A DNA stretch of 62,194 bases from Chloroflexi bacterium OLB13 (GCA_001567485.1 JZRA01000096.1:1-62194); one strand, 5' to 3'. Shown: positions 20,796 through 31,202, counted from the stretch's first letter. Made by a program: numbers and translations. The notes: a model not told the origin generated them from the sequence alone.

Positions 20796-22991
20796 TCACA
20801 CCCGCTTGAGGTCAAGGCGGCGCAGAAGCTGCGCATTGAACGCCACGATGATCGTACTCAGCGACATCAACACAGCCCCGACCGCCGGATCGAGCGTGAT
20901 GCCGAACGGTGCAAGCACGCCCATCGCCAGCGGGATCGCCACGATGTTGTACCCTGCCGCCCACCATAGATTCTGCACCATCTTCCGGTACGTCGCGCGG
21001 CTGAGCCGGACGATGCGCACGATATCGAGCGGATTTGAGCGCACAAGGATGATGCCGGCGCTTTCGATTGCGACGTCGGTTCCAGCGCCGATCGCAATCC
21101 CGACATCAGCGGTCGCCAGCGCGGGCGCGTCGTTGACACCATCACCGACCATCGCCACCGTTCGCCCACCCTGCTTGAGATGGCTCACGCGGCCGGCTTT
21201 TTGCTCTGGAAGCACCTGCGCGAACACCGTGTCGATACCCAACTCGCGCGCTACCGAATCCGCGACGGCTTGGCTGTCGCCGGTGAGCATGGCGACCTCG
21301 ACGCCGAGATCGTGCAGGGCGCGAACCGCCTGCCGGCTTTTCTCGCGGATCACGTCGGCAACAGCGAACACGGCCAGCACACGCTCCTGCGACGCGAGGT
21401 AGATCAATGACTGGCCGGCGTCCTCGGCCTTGCGCCCGTGTTCAGCGAGAGACGCAGGCGCAGCGAGGCCCACTGTTTCAAGCAGGCGCGGGCCGCCGAT
21501 GTAATACGCCGTGCCGTCAACGTCGGCGCGCACGCCGCGGCCGGCCAGCGCGTCAAAACCGGTGACAGGGGCCGGCTCGATCCCGCGTCCGTCCGCATAC
21601 GACCGGATCGCCGCCGCGATCATGTGCTCGCTGTCGCGTTCGAGGCCCGCCGCAATCCGCAGCGCGGCATCCTCGCTGATTCCGTCGGTGGCGAAGTCCA
21701 CGACGCCCTGCTCGCCTTTGGTCAGCGTGCCGGTCTTATCGAACACGACAATATCCAGCTCGCGCGCTTTTTCGAGCGCCACACGCTGCCGCACGAGCAG
21801 GCCGCTGCGCGCCGAGAGCGTGGTCGAGATCGAGACGACCAGCGGCACGGCCAGTCCCAGCGCGTGCGGACATGCGACAACCAGCACGGTGACGGTGCTG
21901 CGCACGGCGTCGGCGAGGCTTCCGGTGACGATCAGCCACCCGGCCAGCGTGACAATCCCCGCGCCGATGGCGATGAGGGTAAGATAGAAGGCAGCGCGTT
22001 GGGCCAGCGTCTGCGCCCGCGATTGGCTCTTCTGCGCATCTTCGACCAGCCGCATGATACCGGCCAAGGCCGTGCCCTCGCCGACCTTGTGTATCTCGAC
22101 GCGCAGCGCGCCGGATCCGTTGACCGTCCCACCGATGACCGCGTCGCCGGCGGACTTTGCGACCGGCATACTCTCGCCGGTCAGCATCGACTCGTTGACG
22201 CTGCTCTGGCCCTCGGCCACCACGCCGTCGGCCGGGATGCTCGCGCCGGGGCGGATCAAGACGCGGTCGCCCGCGCGCAGATCGGCCGCCGCAACCGTCT
22301 CGATTTGGCCGGACGGCAAGATGCGCTCGGCGGTATCCGGCAGCAGCTTGGCGAGTTCTTTGAGCGCGCCCTGCGCCTGCCCGACACTGCGTAGCTCGAT
22401 CCAATGGCCGAGCAGCATGACGGTGATGAGCGTCGCCAGCTCCCAGAAGAAGTCCATCGTCATCCCGGCGGCGTCATGCGCAGGGAACAGGACGATGCCC
22501 ATGCTGTAGACGTAAGCCGTCGTGATGGCGACCGAGATCAGCGTCATCATGCCGGGCTGGCGCGACGAGAGTTCACCTCGCGCCATTGACAGGAACGGCA
22601 GCCCGCCGTAGACGAAGATGATCGTGCCGATCACGGGCGCGATCCACATACTGCCGGGGAACGCTGGCATCGTGAAGCCGAGCCAGCCCTGCACCATCGG
22701 CGAATACAGGACGACGAGCAAGGTTAGCGGCAGCGTCACGAAGAAGCGGTTGCGCATCATCGTGATATGCCCCTCGTGCATGCCGCCGCCATGTCCGGCG
22801 TGATCGTGTCCGGCGTGATTGTGACCGCCGTCGTGAGCGGCGCGGTTGGCGTTGTGCTGCGTCGCGGTGTGATCGTGCGCGTGGTGGCCGTGCGCATGCT
22901 CTTGTGGCACGGACTCATCGCGGCCGGCAGGTTCGCCGGGGTGGTGATGGTGGTGGTGCATGTGTTCGCCGTGCTGATCGGATGCCGTCAT
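20796..22991 (-). CDS. copB: Copper-exporting P-type ATPase, CopB (CPH) type
   Basis: A P1B-type ATPase of 731 residues for copper or silver export across the cytoplasmic membrane. The first 80 residues are a histidine-rich metal-binding tail (HMHHHHHH, then several GHxHAGH runs) instead of a CxxC ferredoxin-like domain. The membrane metal site is [11 protein letters not shown], the CPH form of the P1B-3 (CopB) subgroup. The phosphorylation motif [15 protein letters not shown] and [16 protein letters not shown] are intact. GGGAGG 9 nt before ATG 22991 marks the start. A perfect 16-bp palindrome lies upstream (23069-23084). It ends with two family-typical helices near the C-terminus. Confidence 0.95.
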   Translation of the reverse strand: MTASDQHGEHMHHHHHHPGEPAGRDESVPQEHAHGHHAHDHTATQHNANRAAHDGGHNHAGHDHAGHGGGMHEGHITMMRNRFFVTLPLTLLVVLYSPMVQGWLGFTMPAFPGSMWIAPVIGTIIFVYGGLPFLSMARGELSSRQPGMMTLISVAITTAYVYSMGIVLFPAHDAAGMTMDFFWELATLITVMLLGHWIELRSVGQAQGALKELAKLLPDTAERILPSGQIETVAAADLRAGDRVLIRPGASIPADGVVAEGQSSVNESMLTGESMPVAKSAGDAVIGGTVNGSGALRVEIHKVGEGTALAGIMRLVEDAQKSQSRAQTLAQRAAFYLTLIAIGAGIVTLAGWLIVTGSLADAVRSTVTVLVVACPHALGLAVPLVVSISTTLSARSGLLVRQRVALEKARELDIVVFDKTGTLTKGEQGVVDFATDGISEDAALRIAAGLERDSEHMIAAAIRSYADGRGIEPAPVTGFDALAGRGVRADVDGTAYYIGGPRLLETVGLAAPASLAEHGRKAEDAGQSLIYLASQERVLAVFAVADVIREKSRQAVRALHDLGVEVAMLTGDSQAVADSVARELGIDTVFAQVLPEQKAGRVSHLKQGGRTVAMVGDGVNDAPALATADVGIAIGAGTDVAIESAGIILVRSNPLDIVRIVRLSRATYRKMVQNLWWAAGYNIVAIPLAMGVLAPFGITLDPAVGAVLMSLSTIIVAFNAQLLRRLDLKRV

Positions 22992-23068
22992 CGCGTTCGC
23001 CCTCCCGGCGGGCCGCATGATTACTGTCTCGGTCGGATTGAAGCCAACTCCCTCGCTATGAACGACGC

Positions 23069-23084
23069 ATCGATGCGCATCGAT
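23069..23084. promoter_or_regulatory. Perfect 16-bp palindrome upstream of copB
   Basis: ATCGATGCGCATCGAT lies 78 bp before the copB start codon, in the gap after the NanE-NanK gene. Its symmetry and position fit a repressor operator; which regulator binds it is unknown, and no copper regulator gene lies nearby. Confidence 0.5.
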
Positions 23085-23163
23085 CTTTCGACGCTGGCCG
23101 GAACCTGTGACTCAAGATGAAATCGCGGATCGCATGGCTGGAATGGCTGCGTCGTGGATACGC

Positions 23164-24774
23164 TTAGTGCGACGGCCCCTGCCGCTGGAGCTGCTGCGCC
23201 ATGAGGCCCGCGCCCATCAACCCGGCCTCCCCGCCGAAGCGCGCGCGCAGGATGAGCGTATCAGCCAGCGAGGGGTAGACGCGCTCAGCGAACGCCGACC
23301 GCAGCGGCGCAAACAGCAGGTCGCCCAGCCCCACGACACTGCCGCCGATCACGACGACGTTCGGGCGCAGCAGATCGACCGCCGACGCCAAGCCGACCGC
23401 CAGCCAGCGCGCCATCGACTCAATCGCCGCCAGCGCCGCCGGATCGCCGGACTCCGCCGCGCCCTGCACCATCTGGCCGGTGACGGCGGATGGGTCGATG
23501 CCTGCTCGTTCCGCGTAGGCCAGCGCAAGCGCCGGGCCAGAGACGCGCGTTTCGAGGCATCCGCGCAGGCCGCACGTACAGGCCAGCCCGTTCGGATCTA
23601 CCGGCATGTGGCCGAGTTTCAGGCTGGCGGCGTCGCGCAGGCGCACCGGCTTGCCGTCGACGATCCACCCCGCGCCGAGGCCCGTCCCGATGGCGACGCC
23701 CAGCACGTTGTCATACCCCTGCCCCGCGCCGCGCAGCGCCTCCGCGGCCGCCGCGCACACGCCGTCATTGTCGGTCACGGCGGGCAAGCCGAACTGCGTC
23801 TGCATGCGTTCGGTGATGCGCATTCCCGTCCAGCCCGGCAGCAGCGACGTTGCAAACCGAATCCGCCCCTGCGAGTCGACCTCGCCGCCGGTCGAGATCC
23901 CGATGGACACGGCAGCAGGCGCTTTCGTGCGCAGCTCGGCGACGAGGCCAGCGGCACGCGTGAGGACATCCTCGCCGCCGCGCTGGGGTTCGGTCGGAAT
24001 GCGCGTGGAATGTGCAAGTTCGCCGGAGTGCAGCATGACGGCCGCGGCGATCTTCGTCCCGCCGATGTCCACTGCAATCGCCGGCGCGACATCGGATTCC
24101 GGCCCCATCGCGGCCACGTATCGCGACACGATAAAGCGCGGGCGCGTGATCATGGAGCCGACGACCACCGCGAACGCCCCGGCCCGCAGGCCACGCGCGG
24201 CCTCATCCGGCGACGCGACGCGCCCTTCCATGACGACGGGGATCTCCAGCGCCGCGCTCAACCGCCGCACGAGGTCGTAATCCGGCGCGTGCATCTGCGG
24301 GCTGTAGCCGGTGTACCCCGACAGCGTGGTCGCGACGAGATCAGCGCCAGATTCCGCCGCTGTCACGCCCTCGTCGAACGTCGACACATCCGCCATAACC
24401 GGCACGCCCAGCTCGGCGTGGATGTGTGCGATCATCGCATCGGGCGAGGGCCGGCCTTCGTCCGCCCAGCGCTGCGTCGCGTCGAACGCGATGACGCTCG
24501 CGCCGGCGTCGAAGATCGCGCGCGCGGCCTCGAACGTCGGCGTGATGCGTGTGCCAACGCCGCGCCACTCCTGCTTATAGATACCGATAATCGGAATGCT
24601 CACCACACGCCGGATCGCCGCGATGTTGTGCGGCCCGTTTGCGCGGATCGCCACCGCGCCGCCCGCCTCCGCCGCCCGCGCCATATCAGCCAGAAAGCCG
24701 GCGTCGGTCACGATGTCCTCTGGCCGCGCTTGGCACGAGACGATCAGCCCGCCTTTGAGTTCTTGGATCGACAT
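23164..24774 (-). CDS. nanEK: Fused N-acetylmannosamine-6-phosphate 2-epimerase / N-acetylmannosamine kinase
   Basis: A two-domain enzyme of about 536 residues. Residues 1-225 are NanE, a TIM-barrel epimerase turning ManNAc-6-P into GlcNAc-6-P (LKGGLIVSCQARPED, AIRANGPHNIAAIR, VPVMADVSTFDEG, IPVVMEGRVASPDEA). Residues 230-535 are a ROK-family sugar kinase like NanK (AVDIGGTKIAAAV, zinc motif CTCGLRGCLE, VVVIGGSVVGLG). The order epimerase-kinase would let one protein phosphorylate ManNAc and then epimerise it. The start is uncertain: ATG 24774 is taken, with TTG 24792 as the alternative. It is divergent from a sugar ABC importer and a glycan hydrolase, consistent with amino-sugar catabolism. 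No neuraminate lyase (nanA) is present in the window, so sialic acid as the source is a guess. Confidence 0.88.
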   Translation of the reverse strand: MSIQELKGGLIVSCQARPEDIVTDAGFLADMARAAEAGGAVAIRANGPHNIAAIRRVVSIPIIGIYKQEWRGVGTRITPTFEAARAIFDAGASVIAFDATQRWADEGRPSPDAMIAHIHAELGVPVMADVSTFDEGVTAAESGADLVATTLSGYTGYSPQMHAPDYDLVRRLSAALEIPVVMEGRVASPDEAARGLRAGAFAVVVGSMITRPRFIVSRYVAAMGPESDVAPAIAVDIGGTKIAAAVMLHSGELAHSTRIPTEPQRGGEDVLTRAAGLVAELRTKAPAAVSIGISTGGEVDSQGRIRFATSLLPGWTGMRITERMQTQFGLPAVTDNDGVCAAAAEALRGAGQGYDNVLGVAIGTGLGAGWIVDGKPVRLRDAASLKLGHMPVDPNGLACTCGLRGCLETRVSGPALALAYAERAGIDPSAVTGQMVQGAAESGDPAALAAIESMARWLAVGLASAVDLLRPNVVVIGGSVVGLGDLLFAPLRSAFAERVYPSLADTLILRARFGGEAGLMGAGLMAQQLQRQGPSH

Positions 24775-24798
24775 GGAGAAACTGGACTCCAATCCTTG

Positions 24799-24828
24799 TT
24801 GCAGCGGACATTACGCTGAGGATACAAT
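24799..24828 (+). promoter_or_regulatory. Promoter for the sugar ABC importer operon
   Basis: TTGCAG (24799-24804) and TACAAT (24823-24828) are separated by 18 nt, 40 bp before the substrate-binding protein gene. It lies in the intergenic space shared with the divergent NanE-NanK gene. Confidence 0.55.
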
Positions 24829-24868
24829 ACCGCGCACCGCAAGGTTTTGCAGAATATAAGGGGAAAAG

Positions 24869-26158
24869 ATGTCCAGATCGCTGCGCCGTACCCTAGTAGC
24901 ATTACTCAGTTTCACCCTCCTCGTCAGCATCGGCGCAACCGGGCTGGCGCAGGAACCCATCGTCATCACGTTTTGGAAGCACAGCCATCCGCCTGCTGAT
25001 CCCCTCACCGAGGAATTGATCGCGGAGTTCGAGGCGGCCAATCCGGGCGTCGACATCCAAATGGAGCTGATCTCCAGCGCCGACTATATCAACCGCGTGC
25101 TAACCGCCGCCGCCGGTGGTCAGCTTCCCGACATCTTCGACATCAACGACGCCAACCACGCCATCCTGACCGGCAACGGCATCCTTGCCCCGGTCGACGT
25201 CGCCGCGTTCGGGTTCGAGTCTCAAGAGGACTTCGAGGCCGCCTATGTGCCTGACAGCCTCAACCCGTTCAAGGGCGAAGACGGTCAGGTGTACGGCATC
25301 CCGTTCGAGTACAACTCGTGGATCATGGTCATCAACGAGAATATGTTCCGCGAGATCGGCCTCGATCCAGAGACCGACTATCCCAAAACGTGGGAAGAGG
25401 TCGGCGAAATTGGCGGGCAGATCGCGACCGTGAACAACGGCGTGTTTGAACGTCAGGGCTTCGCGTGGAATCTGGTCACGCCGGGCTGGACGATGCTTCT
25501 GTTCTCGCCGCTGGTGTATCAGGGCGGCGGCTCGATCCTGACCGACGACGACATGGGCGATGCCTGCGCGCTGAACGAGCCGGCCGGTGTCGCGGCGCTC
25601 CAGACGATGCAGGACATGTACTACAAGTACAACGCCGGCGCGCCGGGGATCAACTTGGCGACCGCGCAGGACTCGATGATCGACTTCTATCAGGATCGCA
25701 TGGGCATGTGGATCCTCGGCCCGTGGGCTGTCCCGCAGCTGACGCCGGTGGCCGATCATATGCGCCTGATCCCGCTGCCGCAGATGACCGACGCCGAACG
25801 TGATGTCGTCATGCTGTCGTCGTGGGTGTGGACGGTCAACGCCGCGTCCGAGCACACGGACATCGCGTGGAAGTTTGTCGACTACGCGTCGCAGCAGGGC
25901 GCGCGCTGGCTCCCGACCGCCGGCTATATCCTGCCGCGCATTGGCTGGACTGACGATCCGTCCGTCGCCGACTTCCCCGGCCTCGACGTGTTCATCGACC
26001 AGATGCAGTACGGCCGCCCGCGCCTGATCCACCCGCGTCAGGGCGAGATCGCCACGATCATCCATCAGTACGTGCAAGACGCGATCCTGAATAACCTCGA
26101 CGCGCAGGAGACGCTCGACAGCGCCTGCGACGAGATCAACGCCGCGCTTGCCGGCTAA
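24869..26158 (+). CDS. Sugar ABC transporter substrate-binding protein
   Basis: A 429-residue extracellular solute-binding protein of family 1 (MalE/UgpB-like). It has a signal peptide (TLVALLSFTLLVSIGATGLAQ) without a lipobox Cys, then ITFWKHSHPP, the cluster-1 EFEAANPGVDI motif, GQVYGIPFEYNSWIMVIN and TDIAWKFVDYASQ. AAGGGGAA sits 3 nt before the ATG. Two MalF/MalG-type permeases follow; no ATPase gene is in the operon, so a shared MsmK-type ATPase encoded elsewhere must energise it. Location opposite NanE-NanK suggests an amino-sugar or oligosaccharide ligand. Confidence 0.92.
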   Translation: MSRSLRRTLVALLSFTLLVSIGATGLAQEPIVITFWKHSHPPADPLTEELIAEFEAANPGVDIQMELISSADYINRVLTAAAGGQLPDIFDINDANHAILTGNGILAPVDVAAFGFESQEDFEAAYVPDSLNPFKGEDGQVYGIPFEYNSWIMVINENMFREIGLDPETDYPKTWEEVGEIGGQIATVNNGVFERQGFAWNLVTPGWTMLLFSPLVYQGGGSILTDDDMGDACALNEPAGVAALQTMQDMYYKYNAGAPGINLATAQDSMIDFYQDRMGMWILGPWAVPQLTPVADHMRLIPLPQMTDAERDVVMLSSWVWTVNAASEHTDIAWKFVDYASQQGARWLPTAGYILPRIGWTDDPSVADFPGLDVFIDQMQYGRPRLIHPRQGEIATIIHQYVQDAILNNLDAQETLDSACDEINAALAG

Positions 26159-26184
26159 CGTCTGCAAGATGTAGATAGACCTGC

Positions 26185-26220
26185 GCGGGGGTAGGCCATG
26201 CGGCGACGGCCTGCCCCCGC
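26185..26220 (+). promoter_or_regulatory. Strong hairpin between binding-protein and permease genes
   Basis: GCGGGGGTAGGCC and GGCCTGCCCCCGC form a 13-bp stem with one G-U pair. There is no U-run. Such structures after binding-protein genes (the malE-malF REP being the classical case) stabilise the upstream message and give higher binding-protein output. Confidence 0.7.
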
Positions 26221-26251
26221 ATGCTTGTCTCGTTAGGAGTAGCAGTTCCCT

Positions 26252-27175
26252 ATGGCCGCAGTTGAATCCAGCGTCCACCGGCGCACATGGATGGAGTACA
26301 TTCCGTGGCTGACCTACGGCCGACGGCTCGGATTCACGGGCTTTTTCTTCGTGCTGCCCGCGCTGATCTATTTCACGCTGTTCGCGTTTTATCCGATGGC
26401 GAACGCCGTCCGGCTGAGTTTCTTCAACTACAACCTGCTGTCTCCGCCGCGCTGGATCGGGTTCGGCAACTACGAATTCTTGTTCGGTTCGCGGCAGTTC
26501 ATGGAGTCGTTAGGCACGACGATCATCTACGCCTTCGGCATCAGCGTGCCGATCTGGATCCTGTCGATGATCCTCGCGCTGATGCTCAATCAGAACATCC
26601 GTCTGCGCACCTTTTTCCGCACGGTGTTCTTCGCGCCAATCGTCATGCCGTTGGTCGTGCTGGCGATCATCTGGTCGCTGCTGTATCACCCGTATGGGCC
26701 GATCAACACGGTGCTGCTCGCGCCGTTCATCAACCAGACGATCCCGTGGCTGAACTCGAACCAGCACGCCCTGCTGGCGGTGATTATCCTCGCCGTGTGG
26801 CGCGCGACCGGCTACTACGGCGTGATCTATCTGGCCGGCCTGCAAAATATCCCGAACGAATACTATGAGGCGGCACGTCTCGACGGCGCCAACAACTGGC
26901 AGTTGTTCCGCTTTATCACCTTCCCGCTGCTGCGGCCTACGACCCTGTTCGTGGTCGTCGTGTCGATCATCAACGCGCTGCGCCACTTCGACGCGATCTG
27001 GATCATGACCGGCGGCGGCCCCGGCGACGCCACGCGCATCCTGTCGGTGCTCATCTACGAGACCGGCTGGATCTTCCTGCGTATGGGGCGCGCGGCCGCC
27101 ATGTCGGTGATCCTGTTCCTGCTCGCGCTGGCGTTCACCGTCGTTCAGATGTGGTTCTTCCGGACGCAGGAGTAG
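26252..27175 (+). CDS. Sugar ABC transporter permease, MalF/UgpA type
   Basis: A 307-residue permease of the CUT1 family with six hydrophobic segments. The binding-protein-dependent transport signature (EAA loop) is EYYEAARLDGANNWQLFRFITFP starting near residue 205, which docks the ATPase. It follows the substrate-binding protein after a hairpin and precedes the second permease by 4 bp. GGAGT lies 14 nt before the ATG, somewhat far. Confidence 0.92.
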   Translation: MAAVESSVHRRTWMEYIPWLTYGRRLGFTGFFFVLPALIYFTLFAFYPMANAVRLSFFNYNLLSPPRWIGFGNYEFLFGSRQFMESLGTTIIYAFGISVPIWILSMILALMLNQNIRLRTFFRTVFFAPIVMPLVVLAIIWSLLYHPYGPINTVLLAPFINQTIPWLNSNQHALLAVIILAVWRATGYYGVIYLAGLQNIPNEYYEAARLDGANNWQLFRFITFPLLRPTTLFVVVVSIINALRHFDAIWIMTGGGPGDATRILSVLIYETGWIFLRMGRAAAMSVILFLLALAFTVVQMWFFRTQE

Positions 27176-27179
27176 GCCG

Positions 27180-28015
27180 ATGCTGACGTCACCACGGGTC
27201 ATCCGCTTCACCCAATATGCCATCATCTACGCCGTGCTGGGCCTCGGCTCGTTTCTGATCCTGTTCCCGCTGGCGTGGGCCGCGACCTCCGCGCTCAAGC
27301 CGAATACCGAAGTCTTCGCGGTTCCGATGAACTGGATCCCCGAAAACCCGCTGTGGGAAAACTTCATCCTCCCGTTTCGGGAAAAGGCGTTCGGCACGTA
27401 CTTCCTCAACAGCATCATCGCCGCGCTGGCGTCGGTGGCGCTCACGGTCGTCATCTCGTGCCTCGCCGGTTTCAGCCTCGCCAAGTACCGCTATTTCGGG
27501 CGCAATATCGCGTTTCTCGCCATCCTCAGCACGATGATGCTGCCCGTGCAGGTCATCCTCGTGCCGCTGTATCTGGTCGTGCGCGACCTCGGCTGGCTTG
27601 ACAGCTATCAGGGGTTGATCCTGCCGCAAGCCGTCAACGCATTCAGTATTTTTCTGATGCGCCAGCACATGAAGAGCATCCCGGACGATTACATCGAGGC
27701 GGCGCGTCTGGATGGCGCCTCTGAGCTGGCGATCCTGATCCGCGTCGTAATGCCGATGAGCCGCGCATCGATCTCGGCAGTGGTGATCTTCGCCTTCCTC
27801 GCCAGTTGGGACAGCTACGTCTGGCCGCTGGTCGTGGTCACGAAGGACGCCCTGCGCACGCTTCCGCTGGGCCTGTCGATGTTCTTCAGCGAGTACGCCA
27901 GCGAGTACAATCAGGCGCTCGCGGCGGCATCATTATGATGGTGCCGGTGCTGCTGCTGTTCATCGTATTGCAGCGCCAGTTCGTCGAGGGACTGACGCGC
28001 TCCGGTTTGAAATAG
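27180..28015 (+). CDS. Sugar ABC transporter permease, MalG/UgpE type (frameshifted in this sequence)
   Basis: Second CUT1 permease, about 278 residues when repaired. The first 245 residues contain the six-helix core and the EAA loop DDYIEAARLDGASELAILIRV. After SEYASEYNQALAA the frame stops at 27938, while the plus-one frame continues GIIMMVPVLLLFIVLQRQFV to the usual ending EGLTRSGLK at 28015. One missing base within GCGGCGG at about 27921-27927 explains this. GGAG precedes ATG 27180. It is in operon with the first permease and the hydrolase downstream. Confidence 0.9.
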
Positions 28016-28027
28016 AGCGCCGCGTCG

Positions 28028-29436
28028 ATGACTGATCTTCTCTACGCGGTCGCCCATGCCAGCGGCTTTCGCGATTTGCTCATCCCCGCCGGTCGACGGC
28101 TGACGCGCGGCTGGGCGGCGTTTCCCCTGACTCACGATCAGCCGGTCGCGCTGCGATGGGACACCCCGCCCGCCGCCGGGGCAGCGCGTTTGCGTGTCAG
28201 CGTGGCGATCGACGAACGCGATGCGCGCCGTGTCACCGTGACGCTGAACGGCACGGGCCGGACGCTCGGCGTGCTGGACATCCGCTATGCGCACATCTTC
28301 CAACCATTCGAGCTTGCGCTCAGCGCCGGGGACGCCAGCGCGGCGGCGGAGCATGGCGTCACGCTGCATCTCGGCGGCGGCTCAACGCCGTTGTGGCTGC
28401 TGCACGATCCGGACGGGCATCACGACTTGAGCCGCGCGCTGATGCCGCACCTGCTCGGCCCGGTCGACTCACCTGCGTCCGGCGCGTTCATTGACCGGCT
28501 GGCGTCGCTCGATTCGCTCCAGTTCTTCGGTTGGCAGGAAGGCTGCGTGCTGGTCGGCCTGCGCGATCTGGCCGGCTGTGGATTACTGAGCGCCGACCGT
28601 GCCGACGAGGCGATCCGCGCCCACATGGCGATGTTCTTCGACGCCGACGGCCGCCTCGACTACGAGGACGATTGGAGCAGGCCGCGCGCCGGTGACATCT
28701 ACGGAATCGAGTGTACGCTGCCGTTCGCGGTGATGGCCGGCGTGCTGCCCGATCATCCGGCGATTCACAGCGCGCTGACGTTCTGGCGCTCACTGTGGGA
28801 GCAGCACGACGGCGCGATTCAAGACCCTGACATGCTCTCCGCCGAGGGCAGCTACACGGTGGGTTATCCGCTGGCGGTCATCGGCCAGCAGCGCGGCGAG
28901 CCGAAGTGGACGGCGATGGCGCTGGCGCAGCTCAGGCTCCGGCGCGCGTTGTTCGACGGCGAACGCCACGCGCTGCGCATCCTGCCCGATGGAACGCGCA
29001 CATTCGTCAACTGGTGCCGGGGCGTGGCGTGGTCGCTGTTGGGATTGACGCGCACACTGGCCGTCATCCCCGACCCGCCCGCGACCTGATCCACGACGTT
29101 CAGCGGCTTGGCGCGTGGGCGCTGGCGCAGCGCAGCGGCCCGCTCTGGCCGACGTTCTTGGATGAGCCAAACACGCCCGTCGACACGTCTGGATCGGCCG
29201 GGATCGCAGCGGCATTGGCACTCGCGGCACGACACGGTTGGCTTCCGGATACCGCGCGCGCTGCCGCGTCCGAAACCCTCGATGCGCTGCACAGCACCCT
29301 GACGCCGGACGGCTTTCTCGGCGGTGTCGCGCAGGTCAACAAGGCCGGTGAGGGCTTGCAGCGCGACCCGTATCGCGTGATCTCGCAGTTCGGCATGGGC
29401 TTGATGGCGCAGTTGATGGCAGCGCTGGCGGGCTGA
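28028..29436 (+). CDS. GH88/GH105-like unsaturated uronyl hydrolase (frameshifted in this sequence)
   Basis: A cytoplasmic (alpha/alpha)6-barrel glycosidase of about 469 residues after repair. Family-like segments are FGWQEGCVLVGL, LSAEGSYTVGYPLAVIG, FVNWCRGVAWSLLGLTRTL (compare the RGNGW of GH105) and DTSGSAGIAAALALAARHGW (compare ETSGTA). The frame stops at 29089 after IPDPPA; one added base in the C-rich stretch at about 29076-29081 joins it to RDLIHDVQRLGAWALAQRS and the end at 29436. GH88/105 enzymes hydrate the unsaturated uronic acid left by polysaccharide lyases. An N-terminal beta-rich region of about 130 residues comes first. It is the last gene of the ABC operon, so it probably acts on the imported sugar. 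Confidence 0.72.
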
Positions 29437-29529
29437 AGGCGCTGCGACGCGCTGCGCAGCAGTGGGCCGTGCACCGATCATGGTAGAATACCAGCATATC
29501 CCGACATCATAATCCCGGAGAACGACGCG

Positions 29530-30987
29530 ATGACCCTGCCCGAACCGACAGTAAGCCCGCATACTCCGGATTTGCCCGCTGAGCCGGAAATCTACGACAA
29601 CATCCTCGGCGTGATGGGCAAGACGCCGCTGGTGCGCTTGAACCGTCTCGCACGCGGCCTGCGCTGCCAGATGGTCGCCAAAGTCGAGTACTTCAACCCC
29701 GGCAGCTCGGTGAAAGACCGCATCGGGATCACGATCATCGAAGACGCTGAGCAGCGGGGCCTGCTCAAACCCGGCGGCACGGTCGTCGAAGCGACCAGCG
29801 GGAACACCGGCGTCGGCCTTGCGATCGCCGCGACTCTCAAGGGCTATCGCTGCGTGTTCGTCATGCCCGACAAGATGAGCGACGAGAAAATCCGCGTGCT
29901 GCGAGCCTACGGCGCGCGCGTGGTCGTCACGCCCACCAACGTCGAGCCGGACGACCCGCGCAGTTATTACAGCGTCGCGCGGCAAATCCATGAGGATACG
30001 CCCAACAGCATCCTCGCCAACCAGTATCACAACCCGGTGAATCCACAGACGCACTACGACACGACCGGCCCCGAAATCTGGCGGCAAACAGCCGGCAAGG
30101 TCGACGTGTTCGTGTGCGGCATGGGCACCGGCGGCACGATCACCGGCGTGGCGCGCTATCTCAAGCAGATGAACCCGAAGGTGCAGGTCGTCGGCGTCGA
30201 CCCGATCGGCTCGATCCTCTACGACTACTTCTACACCGGCAAGCTCACCGAAGCGCACGTCTATAAGACGGAAGGTATCGGCGAAGACTTCATCCCGTCG
30301 AACTACGACTTCACGGTGATCGACGACATGGTGCGGGTCAGCGACAAAGAGACGATGCTGATGACGCGGCGGCTTGTGCGCGAAGAAGGCATTTTCGGCG
30401 GCGTGAGCAGCGGCGCGGCGATCGCAGGCGCGCTGCGGTACGCAGCTGACCGCGACCTCGGGCCGGACAAGATGGTCGTCGCGCTGCTGCCGGACAGCGG
30501 CTCGCGCTATTTGTCGAAGGTGTTCGACGACAACTGGATGCGCGAAAACCGTTTCCTCGACAGCGAATGGGCGGATGTGACCGTCGCCAGCGTGCTGGCA
30601 CGCAAGCCAAACGCCGAGCTGGTCACGGCGCAGGACAGCGACCCGGTCGGCGATGTGGTCGCCAAGCTCAAGCACGCCGATGTCTCGCAGCTTCCTGTCG
30701 TCGGTGCGCGCGGGCAGTTGGTGGGCCTCGTGACCGAGGTTGGCCTGCTCAGCTACCTGCTGCGCGAATCGAGCGCGGACGCGGCCCGTCAGCCGATCCG
30801 CGACGCGGGGGTCATCAACACGCAGGTCGTGACGCTCAGCCCGTCGACACCGATCGAGAGCGTGATGAGTGTGTTCACGTCCAGCAAGATCGCGCTGGTC
30901 ACGGAGTCCACCGGCGAAGGTGATGACCGTAAGCCGGTCGGCATCCTGACGCAGATCGACCTACTGGATCTGCTGGCGGGGCGATAA
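29530..30987 (+). CDS. Cystathionine beta-synthase
   Basis: A PLP-dependent fold-type II enzyme of 485 residues joining serine and homocysteine into cystathionine. The catalytic domain has GSSVKDRIG (Lys binding PLP), EATSGNTGVGLAIAA, CGMGTGGTITGVARY and the EEGIFGGVSSGAAIAGAL stretch. A C-terminal pair of CBS domains (residues about 355-485, VTVASVLARKP; VVTLSPSTPIESVM) is like that of the eukaryotic enzyme regulated by S-adenosylmethionine. GGAG precedes the ATG. It is transcribed alone; a cysteine synthase role is possible but the CBS tandem favours CBS. Confidence 0.92.
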   Translation: MTLPEPTVSPHTPDLPAEPEIYDNILGVMGKTPLVRLNRLARGLRCQMVAKVEYFNPGSSVKDRIGITIIEDAEQRGLLKPGGTVVEATSGNTGVGLAIAATLKGYRCVFVMPDKMSDEKIRVLRAYGARVVVTPTNVEPDDPRSYYSVARQIHEDTPNSILANQYHNPVNPQTHYDTTGPEIWRQTAGKVDVFVCGMGTGGTITGVARYLKQMNPKVQVVGVDPIGSILYDYFYTGKLTEAHVYKTEGIGEDFIPSNYDFTVIDDMVRVSDKETMLMTRRLVREEGIFGGVSSGAAIAGALRYAADRDLGPDKMVVALLPDSGSRYLSKVFDDNWMRENRFLDSEWADVTVASVLARKPNAELVTAQDSDPVGDVVAKLKHADVSQLPVVGARGQLVGLVTEVGLLSYLLRESSADAARQPIRDAGVINTQVVTLSPSTPIESVMSVFTSSKIALVTESTGEGDDRKPVGILTQIDLLDLLAGR

Positions 30988-30998
30988 CCTCACCCCCT

Positions 30999-31113
30999 AA
31001 GCACGAAGTTGAAAGTGATGAGTGATGGACGATGAGAAAACGCCGTGCCGTATAGCTCGACTAACGCTGCAAGATGGGAGGCCGAATCTCTCGACTTACG
31101 AACACCGGCTTAG
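30999..31113 (+). repeat. Dispersed repeat, subfamily A, copy 2 (left of the integrase)
   Basis: Matches 434-541 almost base for base with one additional heptamer (GATGGAC). It starts 12 bp after the cystathionine synthase stop codon. A diverged inverted version of its tail is at about 31203-31240, so GAACACCGGCTT here can pair with AAGCCGGTGTTC there, enclosing about 100 bp. Confidence 0.85.
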
Positions 31114-31202
31114 CCCTTTCTCCATGGCGATGAAGAGAGGAAATCTCGTTGGTGTTCGACAGCGTTTATCTCGAATAAGAGCCGGAGTTGAGAATCTCCT
31201 TT

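Noticed and set aside
28864..30675. Long minus-strand open frame opposite the hydrolase and cystathionine synthase genes
   Set aside because: It spans two well-supported genes and the gap between them; no domain, and His/Arg/Asp-rich composition typical of an antisense frame.
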